From assembly GCA_964502995.1 (NCBI GenBank), contig CAZCZB010000066.1, positions 1 through 17,209 on the forward strand: a DNA stretch of 17,209 nt, in the 5' to 3' direction. Origin of the DNA: Bin87 sp964502995 (lineage in GTDB: Bacteria; Chloroflexota; Dehalococcoidia; Lucifugimonadales; UBA3495). Positions within the stretch are counted from its first letter, which is position 1. Each line of letters begins with the position of its first letter. Shown here in pieces: positions 12,819 to 17,209 of this stretch. The notes below the pieces were generated by a model. That model was given only the letters and a program-made list of their open reading frames with translations, did not search any database and was not told where the DNA came from. Made by a program: the position numbers and the translations under genes.

Positions 12819-13889
12819 TTATTCCTGGAGGAGACTGACCACGGCATCCCCCACCTGCTGGGTGTTGGCGTTGCCGCCGAGGTCGGCGGTGAGGGCGATG
12901 CGCTCGTTGAGGACACGCAGGGCGGCGGCGTTGACGCGATCGGCGGCGGCGGTTTCGCCCAGGTGTTCCAGCAGCATGGCTACGGCGAAGATGGTTGCCA
13001 GGGGGTTGGCCTTGCTCTGACCGGTGATGTCGAAGGCCGCGCCGTGGACCGGCTCGAACATGGACGGGTGCGTTTTTTCAGGGTTGATGTTGGCGCTGGG
13101 GGCCAGGCCCATGCTGCCGGTGACCACGGCGGCAATGTCGGAGAGGATGTCGGCAAAGAGGTTGGAGGCGACGATCACGTCGAAGTCCTCGGGCCAGCGG
13201 ACCAGGTCCATGGCGGCGCGGTCCACCAGCAGCGACTCGGTCTGCACCTGGGGGTATTCGGCGGCCACGTCGTCGAACACCTCGTCCCAGAAGACCATGC
13301 TGAAGGCCTGGGCGTTGGACTTGGTGACGGAGGTTACCTTGTTCTTGCCGCCGCGCCGGACGCTGTACTCGAAGGCGGCGCGGATGATGCGCTCGGTGCC
13401 GCGACGGGTGAAGACGCCGCTCTGAATGACGGTTTCGTGGGGCGTGCCGGCGTAGAGGCGGCCGCCGACGGGGGCGTATTCGCCCTCGGTGTTCTCGCGG
13501 AATATGACCATGTCAACGTCGCCGGGCTGCTTGCCGGCGATGGGCGACTCGACGCCGGGATAGAGGACGGCGGGGCGCACGCAGATGGCCTGGTCGAAGG
13601 CGCGGCGCATGGGCAGGAGGAGTCCCTGCAGGGTGATGTGGTCGGGGATGTTGGGGTCGCCGACGGCGCCGAACAGCACGGCGTCGTGGGCAGAGAGTTG
13701 GTCGAGGCCGTCCTCGGGCATCATGCGGCCGGTCTCGCGGTAGTAGTCGCTGCCCCAGGGGTATTCGGTGGCGCGGAAGGAGAGGCCGTCGGTCTGGGCG
13801 GCCACAACGTCGAGGACCTTGCGGCCCTCCGCGATGACCTCGGGTCCGATGCCGTCGCCGGCGATGACTGCCAGGTTGTATTCGGCCAT
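12819..13889 (-). CDS. Tartrate/D-malate dehydrogenase (isopropylmalate-dehydrogenase family)
   Basis: A 356-aa NAD-dependent decarboxylating beta-hydroxyacid dehydrogenase. It has AGDGIGPEV at the N-terminus, GAVGDPNIPDHITLQGLLLPMRRAFDQ (Arg95, Arg96), VRP (Arg105), IFRENTEGEY (Arg131, Tyr138), TKSN (Lys190), and metal-binding LFADILSD (Asp247, Asp251). The loop GDPNIPDHITL is closer to tartrate/D-malate dehydrogenases than to leucine-pathway LeuB, and no leu genes adjoin it. The start ATG has AGGAG 9 nt upstream. It is divergent from the DUF433 gene, with overlapping promoter regions. Substrate identity (tartrate, D-malate or isopropylmalate) is uncertain. Confidence 0.85.
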   Translation of the reverse strand: MAEYNLAVIAGDGIGPEVIAEGRKVLDVVAAQTDGLSFRATEYPWGSDYYRETGRMMPEDGLDQLSAHDAVLFGAVGDPNIPDHITLQGLLLPMRRAFDQAICVRPAVLYPGVESPIAGKQPGDVDMVIFRENTEGEYAPVGGRLYAGTPHETVIQSGVFTRRGTERIIRAAFEYSVRRGGKNKVTSVTKSNAQAFSMVFWDEVFDDVAAEYPQVQTESLLVDRAAMDLVRWPEDFDVIVASNLFADILSDIAAVVTGSMGLAPSANINPEKTHPSMFEPVHGAAFDITGQSKANPLATIFAVAMLLEHLGETAAADRVNAAALRVLNERIALTADLGGNANTQQVGDAVVSLLQE

Positions 13890-13934
13890 GTTAGCGCGCT
13901 CCTATGCTTTTGAGGGTAGACAAGTGTGGCAGGC

Positions 13935-13964
13935 AATCTACACCGGGGAGCGCGGGGCTGTCCA
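13935..13964 (-). promoter_or_regulatory. Candidate promoter of the tartrate/malate dehydrogenase
   Basis: TGGACA (13959-13964, 5/6) and TAGATT (13935-13940, 4/6) with an 18-nt spacer on the minus strand. The leader would be about 40 nt. It is close to the divergent -10 box at 13980. Confidence 0.35.
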
Positions 13965-13979
13965 TTGGGGCGCATCGGT

Positions 13980-13985
13980 TACAAT
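13980..13985 (+). promoter_or_regulatory. -10 box of the DUF433/PIN module
   Basis: TACAAT (5/6) lies 37 nt before the ATG at 14023. No good -35 at 16-18 nt. The leader of about 30 nt contains the GGAGG ribosome site at 14010-14014. Confidence 0.4.
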
Positions 13986-14022
13986 GAGGACTACCGCATC
14001 CGCCACCACGGAGGCAACCGTC

Positions 14023-14571
14023 ATGACTGCTGCGCAACGCAACGAAAGGACAGACTGGCAAGACCGGATTGTGTGCGATCCGGCGGCGCTGAACGGCGCG
14101 CCTGTCATCAGGGGCACCGGCATATCGGTGGAGCTGGTGAACCAGTTGCTTGGGAGGGGCAATACCGTTGACACCATCATCAACAGATACCTTCAAATTA
14201 CCGAAGAGGACGTTGAGGCTTGCCGTCGTTACCGGGAGATGGTGGAAAAGCAGCGCCGCCAAGAAATGGACAGGACAATTGAGAAACGGACGCCGGAAAA
14301 GGTTGCCGACTGGCGGGACCGGATCGAATGCGTCCCCGGGAGATTGGGCGGCAAGCCGGTGATAGTAAACACACGCATTTCAGTGGAATTGATAACGGAT
14401 TATCTGGAGGGAGGGACCACGGTGGATTTCCTTCTCTGCAACTACCCGCATATCAGGGCTGAGGATATCGACGCCTGTGTGAAATACAAGGCGACGGGCG
14501 CGAAATTGTCCAACTTTACGTGGGCCGACTTGAATGCTCTGATGGATGCCGACGAGCTGCCCACATCGTGA
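14023..14571 (+). CDS. Double-DUF433 antitoxin-like protein
   Basis: A 182-aa protein with two DUF433 domains. The first runs from about 12 to 70 (RIVCDPAALNGAPVIRGTGISVELV, then NRYLQITEEDVEACRRY). The second runs from about 95 to 155 (RIECVPGRLGGKPVIVNTRISVELI, then NYPHIRAEDIDACVKY). DUF433 proteins are helix-turn-helix-like antitoxins usually paired with DUF5615/PIN toxins (VapBC45-like). Single-domain forms are about 75-110 aa, so this is an internal duplication. The start ATG is set by GGAGG 8 nt upstream; the frame is open earlier but runs through the promoter. It overlaps the toxin-like gene by GTGA. Confidence 0.85.
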   Translation: MTAAQRNERTDWQDRIVCDPAALNGAPVIRGTGISVELVNQLLGRGNTVDTIINRYLQITEEDVEACRRYREMVEKQRRQEMDRTIEKRTPEKVADWRDRIECVPGRLGGKPVIVNTRISVELITDYLEGGTTVDFLLCNYPHIRAEDIDACVKYKATGAKLSNFTWADLNALMDADELPTS

Positions 14572-14909
14572 GGATTCTGGCCCATGAAAATATGCTGGCG
14601 GCCGTGGTTGACGGATTGCGCAACGACGGACACGACGTCCGCCGGGTAGTTGAGACGAATCCAAGCGATCCCGACGCTGACTTGCTCAATGTAGCTACTG
14701 GGGATGAACGGCTGCTTGTTACATTTGACACTGACTACGGTGAACTGATCCATCAAGACGGCGTACTGGCACCCTACGGCGTCCTCTTGTTCCGAATCCA
14801 TCGAGATGTAACAAACGATGTCAAAGCCAGTTTCATAATCGGCACTGTCAACAGCGCTGATGAGTGGCCACCTGGTTTGTGGACGGTACAAATACGGCAT
14901 CGGGGTTGA
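14568..14909 (+). CDS. DUF5615 (Mut7-C/PIN-like) toxin-like protein
   Basis: A 113-aa PIN-like protein. It shows VRILAHENM at the N-terminus, LRNDGHDVRRV, DADLLNVA (Asp38), LLVTFDTDYGELI (Asp54, Asp56) and YGVLLFRI. DUF5615 proteins normally start with a (L/A)DEN motif whose Asp is part of the acidic active site. Here that Asp is His6, with Glu7 and Asn8 kept. Activity may therefore be reduced or altered. It begins at GTG 14568 within the DUF433 stop (GTGA overlap), the classic coupled antitoxin-toxin order. A longer frame from 14520 exists but would be buried in the upstream gene. Confidence 0.85.
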   Translation: MRILAHENMLAAVVDGLRNDGHDVRRVVETNPSDPDADLLNVATGDERLLVTFDTDYGELIHQDGVLAPYGVLLFRIHRDVTNDVKASFIIGTVNSADEWPPGLWTVQIRHRG

Positions 14910-14919
14910 GCATCAAAAC

Positions 14920-14942
14920 GGGGCGGGTCTGAGACCCGCCCC
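14920..14942. terminator. GC-rich hairpin between convergent genes
   Basis: GGGGCGGGTCT (14920-14930) and AGACCCGCCCC (14932-14942) form a near-continuous GC stem with a minimal loop. It sits between the 3' ends of the PIN-like gene (+, 14909) and the rhodanese gene (-, 14970), so it can serve both directions. Its CCCCTACG right edge links it to the palindromes at 1885 and 12767. Confidence 0.6.
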
Positions 14943-14969
14943 TACGCGTGTCCGTATTTGGAACGGTAT

Positions 14970-15818
14970 TTACACGTCGCGCTGGATGGGGGCGCCTACT
15001 ATGCTGCCCCATTCGGTCCAGGATCCGTCGTAGTTGCGGACGTTGTCGTAGCCCAGCAATTGGCTGAGCACGAACCAGGTGTGGGACGAACGCTCGCCGA
15101 TTCGGCAGTAGGCGATGGTATCGCGGGAGCCATCGACGCCCTTGCCGCCGTAGAGGGCGCTGAGATCGTCGGCGGACTTGAAGGTGCCGTCCTCGTTGAC
15201 GGCCTGGCCCCACGGAATGTTGGCGGCGCCGGGAATGTGCCCGTTGCGCTGGGAGCCTTCCTGCGGCACGTTGGGCGGCGCGTTGAGAGCGCCGGAGAAC
15301 TCGTCGGGGGAGCGCACGTCCACCAGGGCGTGGCTGCCGCTGTTGACGGCCTGCAGCACGTAGTCGCGCAGGGCGCGCAGGTCGGTATTCTCGGTGGTGA
15401 TGGAGTAGGCGGCGGCCGGATGGGACGGCACGTCGGTGGTGACGGGCCGGTTTTCGGCGAGCCAGAGGGCGCGACCGCCGTTCATCAACCTGACATCCTG
15501 GTGGCCGTAGTAGCGAAGCTGCCAGAAGGCCCAGGCGGCGAACCAGTTGTTGTTGTCGCCATAGAGAATGATGGTGGTGTCGGGCGAGATGCCGCTGCCG
15601 CTGAGCAGGGATTCCATCTCGCTGCGGGACACGATGTCGCGGGCGACGTTCTGCTGGAGTTGGCTCTGCCAGTTCCAGGTTACGGCGCCGGCGATGTGGC
15701 CCTGCTCGTAGGCGGAGGTATCGACGTCAACCTCGACCAGGCGGACGTTGGCGTCTGATCCGTGGTCGGCGACCCATTGGGTGGAAACAAGGGATTCGGG
15801 ATGCGCGTAATCGGCCAT
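14970..15818 (-). CDS. Two-domain rhodanese (thiosulfate/3-mercaptopyruvate sulfurtransferase)
   Basis: A 282-aa tandem rhodanese. The inactive N-terminal domain carries LVEVDVDTSAYEQGHIAGA and LYGDNNNWFAAWAFWQLRYYGH. The C-terminal domain has VDVRSPDEF, GHIPGAANIPW and the active-site loop CRIGERSS (Cys238-Ser245), whose Cys accepts the sulfane sulfur. CRxGERSSHTWFVL is the actinobacterial/Chloroflexi style, associated with thiosulfate as donor. There is no signal peptide, so it is cytoplasmic. The ATG at 15818 is preferred over a TTG at 15845 because GAGG lies 6 nt before it. It has its own promoter with a consensus -10. Confidence 0.92.
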   Translation of the reverse strand: MADYAHPESLVSTQWVADHGSDANVRLVEVDVDTSAYEQGHIAGAVTWNWQSQLQQNVARDIVSRSEMESLLSGSGISPDTTIILYGDNNNWFAAWAFWQLRYYGHQDVRLMNGGRALWLAENRPVTTDVPSHPAAAYSITTENTDLRALRDYVLQAVNSGSHALVDVRSPDEFSGALNAPPNVPQEGSQRNGHIPGAANIPWGQAVNEDGTFKSADDLSALYGGKGVDGSRDTIAYCRIGERSSHTWFVLSQLLGYDNVRNYDGSWTEWGSIVGAPIQRDV

Positions 15819-15862
15819 GATGCACCTCGCGTTGGGAATACTCAAAGGAAAGGATCGAGGGC

Positions 15863-15868
15863 ATTATA
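15863..15868 (-). promoter_or_regulatory. Consensus -10 box of the rhodanese gene
   Basis: TATAAT on the minus strand, 44 nt before the ATG at 15818, preceded by ATG. The leader would be about 38 nt and includes the GAGG ribosome site. No -35 match. Confidence 0.5.
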
Positions 15869-15899
15869 CATGACGGCATGAATTGGCCGGGACGTACCA

Positions 15900-16217
15900 T
15901 CAGTCGAGGAGCAGGAAGTCCTTGCGGACACGTTCGAGGAATGAGTCGTCGGTCTGCGCCAGGTCGTGCAGGTCCACGATGATGGGGAGGTTGGACTCGT
16001 CGAAGTCTTCGTCCAGATCTCCCGTGATCCGCGCAGGGACGGGTTGTCCGTGGTCGTCGAGCATGAGGTCGAGGTCGGAATAGCGGCGGGCGCGGCCTTT
16101 GGCACGGGAGCCGTACACCCAGATCCGTGCGCTGGGCAGACGGTTGCGGATGATGCCCAGCACCTGCGCGCGGTGCTCCGGCACGAGGTCGATTTGGTTG
16201 GTCGGTTCAGCCGCCAT
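15900..16217 (-). CDS. MNT-type nucleotidyltransferase antitoxin (MntA-like)
   Basis: A 105-aa minimal nucleotidyltransferase with an intact active site: VYGSRAKGRARRYSDLDLML (Gly36, Ser37; Asp48, Asp50) and a third Asp in IIVDLHDL (Asp82). In HEPN/MNT systems this enzyme modifies the HEPN toxin with AMP or short adenylate chains. The ATG at 16217 has AAGG 8 nt upstream and overlaps the HEPN gene stop (16207) by 11 nt. An earlier in-frame TTG at 16244 is less likely. It is the last gene of a three-gene HEPN/HEPN/MNT operon and contrasts with the degenerate double MNT at 5583. Confidence 0.88.
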   Translation of the reverse strand: MAAEPTNQIDLVPEHRAQVLGIIRNRLPSARIWVYGSRAKGRARRYSDLDLMLDDHGQPVPARITGDLDEDFDESNLPIIVDLHDLAQTDDSFLERVRKDFLLLD

Positions 16218-16620
16218 CTGCGATGCCTTTTTCCATCGCGTCAAGCAGCGCCCTGGCGTCGGCAGCGAAGCCGGCAGCGTTGGCGGCTATCGCATCAGCC
16301 ATGGGCTCGCTGTATGCGTGGACGGTCCGGTTGCGGTTGTCCACGTGCAGCATCCAGTCGGAGCATTCGGCGATCAAGCCAAGATCCGCTGCTTCACGCA
16401 AACAGCGGCGCGGAGACATGCGGTTTGCGTTTCGCAGCGCAGCCACCTCCTCAAGGTAGCGGCGCAACGTGGATTCGGCAGATTCGAAGGTGAACGTGAA
16501 CCGCAGGATCACGGAGTCGCGCAAGAAACTGCTATCCGGATGCAGTGGGCGTTCTGATAGAGCCTCGTCCAGACGATCAAGGGCATCCCTGAATGTTTGG
16601 AGATTCACTTCCGCAGGCAT
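16207..16620 (-). CDS. HI0074-like HEPN nucleotidyltransferase-partner protein
   Basis: A 137-aa helical protein of the HI0074 (nucleotidyltransferase substrate-binding) type. It has LQTFRDALDRLDEALSE, SVILRFTFTFESAESTLRRYLEE and, near the end, DNRNRTVHAYSE. The last contains the HEPN RX4HXY motif (Arg96, His101, Tyr103). The tyrosine is the residue adenylylated in described HEPN/MNT systems. The ATG at 16620 is used rather than 16713 because GGAG lies 10 nt before it and the upstream part overlaps the previous gene. It overlaps the MNT gene by 11 nt and follows the 161-aa HEPN-like gene by 38 nt. Confidence 0.88.
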   Translation of the reverse strand: MPAEVNLQTFRDALDRLDEALSERPLHPDSSFLRDSVILRFTFTFESAESTLRRYLEEVAALRNANRMSPRRCLREAADLGLIAECSDWMLHVDNRNRTVHAYSEPMADAIAANAAGFAADARALLDAMEKGIADGG

Positions 16621-16658
16621 GCTGGTTTTGCTCCATTGTGCGGGGGACCCTGCAGGTC

Positions 16659-17144
16659 TCAGAACTGGAACGCAGGATCTGTATGCCATCCCTCTTGCAC
16701 GCAAATTCCCCATGCCGCCTTTACTATCAAGTCAAGGGAATCCTCATTCGGTGAACTAGTTCCGGTTTGTTTTTCACGGTACCGCTGCTCCGATGAATAT
16801 CTTGCTTGCGTGAAATAATCCGCAAACTCCGTGAGCAAATCCTCGATAGGCACATCGGCGGTCACGACCTCGCTACTGGGTCGGATGTCGCTACCGTAAA
16901 ACTTTTCCCACGTTGTAGCCCCGTATTGGCACTTTAGACGATGCCGCATCGCAGATGACAACCTGCTGTACAACTTAATCAGGTTGTGCAACGCCGGAGC
17001 CTTACGTTGGATATCGCCTTCATAGAGAGATTTGAGAGCCAGTTCTACTGCAAGCCCGCGCAGGACGCGCTTGGAATGACTGTCTCCCATCACGTTCAAG
17101 TCGTACTCCCAATTCGGTGCCGATTCATTGCGGAGAGTGGCCAT
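16659..17144 (-). CDS. HEPN-like protein (AbiV/HEPN-type, uncharacterised)
   Basis: A 161-aa mostly helical protein. LRGLAVELALKSLYEG (29-43) followed by APALHNLIKLYSRLS resembles HEPN-superfamily proteins in which an ExALK helix precedes a PxxHxL turn, as in abortive-infection-type members. The RX4HXY motif is absent, and no catalytic site can be named. The start ATG has GAGG 7 nt upstream. It is the first gene of the operon with the HI0074-type HEPN and MNT. Its role could be a third component of that system or an independent defence protein. Family assignment is by pattern only. Confidence 0.6.
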   Translation of the reverse strand: MATLRNESAPNWEYDLNVMGDSHSKRVLRGLAVELALKSLYEGDIQRKAPALHNLIKLYSRLSSAMRHRLKCQYGATTWEKFYGSDIRPSSEVVTADVPIEDLLTEFADYFTQARYSSEQRYREKQTGTSSPNEDSLDLIVKAAWGICVQEGWHTDPAFQF

Positions 17145-17151
17145 CCTGAAA

Positions 17152-17209
17152 CCTCTTAGAGGGTGTGTGACAAATGGGTTCAGGTGGGTTGAAGCCGTTT
17201 GAGCATCAG
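17152..17209. other. Possible transposon end or operon leader at the window edge
   Basis: CCTCTTAGAGG (17152-17162) is a short palindrome. It overlaps GAGGGTGTGTGACAAATGGG, a sequence style seen at the ends of IS4/IS5/IS1182-type elements, and the window stops soon after. No transposase is visible, so this stays tentative. Confidence 0.2.

Noticed and set aside
11396..12838. Plus-strand open frame of 480 codons opposite the substrate-binding protein
   Set aside because: The minus strand encodes a clear LivJ-type protein with signal peptide; the plus frame has no motif and runs across intergenic repeats.
12765..13913. Plus-strand open frame of 382 codons opposite the tartrate/malate dehydrogenase
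   Set aside because: Shadow of a gene with all catalytic motifs on the minus strand.
13768..14022. Upstream extension of the DUF433 gene
   Set aside because: It runs through the divergent promoter region and the dehydrogenase start; GGAGG fixes the start at 14023.
1..17209. CRISPR array, tRNA or rRNA genes
   Set aside because: No regularly spaced repeats with unique spacers, no cloverleaf with a recognisable T-arm, and no rRNA-like stretch was seen.

Overview
The window is a GC-rich bacterial chromosome segment with short intergenic gaps and almost all genes on the minus strand. The only plus-strand genes are a two-gene module at 14023-14909. An LLM-class (F420/FMN-type) oxidoreductase, a CRIGERSS-type rhodanese, Uma2 and DUF433/DUF5615 proteins, a PaREP1/HEPN-like protein, several start codons almost on top of a -10 box, and families of short palindromic intergenic repeats together suggest an environmental Chloroflexota (Dehalococcoidia/SAR202-like) genome. 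That is an inference from protein style. There is no rRNA or tRNA to confirm it.

Layout, left to right. (1) 50-650: two tandemly duplicated single-pass membrane microproteins (53 and 49 aa), each with its own copy of an upstream block holding a GTWAC-N6-GTWAC palindrome and a -10 box. (2) 717-1862: a nested inverted-repeat element and a 351-aa protein of unknown function whose C-terminus resembles the winged-helix tail of D5/P4-type primase-helicases. (3) 1947-2918: a zinc-type medium-chain dehydrogenase lacking the structural-zinc lobe. (4) 7158 down to 3063: a tightly spaced run of an SDR epimerase, a protein with two degenerate MNT-type nucleotidyltransferase domains, a HepT-like HEPN ribonuclease toxin, an LLM oxidoreductase and two Uma2 nucleases. 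(5) 7418-8542: a C-terminally short, ImuB-like Y-family polymerase and a PaREP1/HEPN-like protein. (6) 8837-9514: a DUF2306-like membrane protein. (7) 9940-11238: a restriction-modification pair, with an Eco29kI-family GIY-YIG nuclease that keeps its catalytic residues but carries an in-frame amber codon near the C-terminus, preceded by an adenine/N4-cytosine-type methyltransferase. (8) 11426-13889: an orphan substrate-binding lipoprotein and a tartrate/D-malate dehydrogenase. (9) 14023-14909 (+): a double DUF433 protein overlapping a DUF5615 PIN-like protein by 4 nt. (10) 14970-15818: a two-domain rhodanese. (11) 15900-17144: a HEPN / HI0074-HEPN / MNT operon.

Housekeeping-like metabolic genes alternate with small conflict modules: two HEPN/MNT systems, a DUF433/PIN pair, one R-M pair, two Uma2 nucleases and a solitary HEPN-like protein. 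The gaps carry at least four families of short repeats. The most unusual items are the double pseudo-MNT partner of HepT, the amber-interrupted restriction enzyme, the duplicated microprotein locus with covarying palindromes, and the three-gene HEPN-HEPN-MNT operon. All assignments come from reading the sequence and from remembered family motifs; no database search was run.
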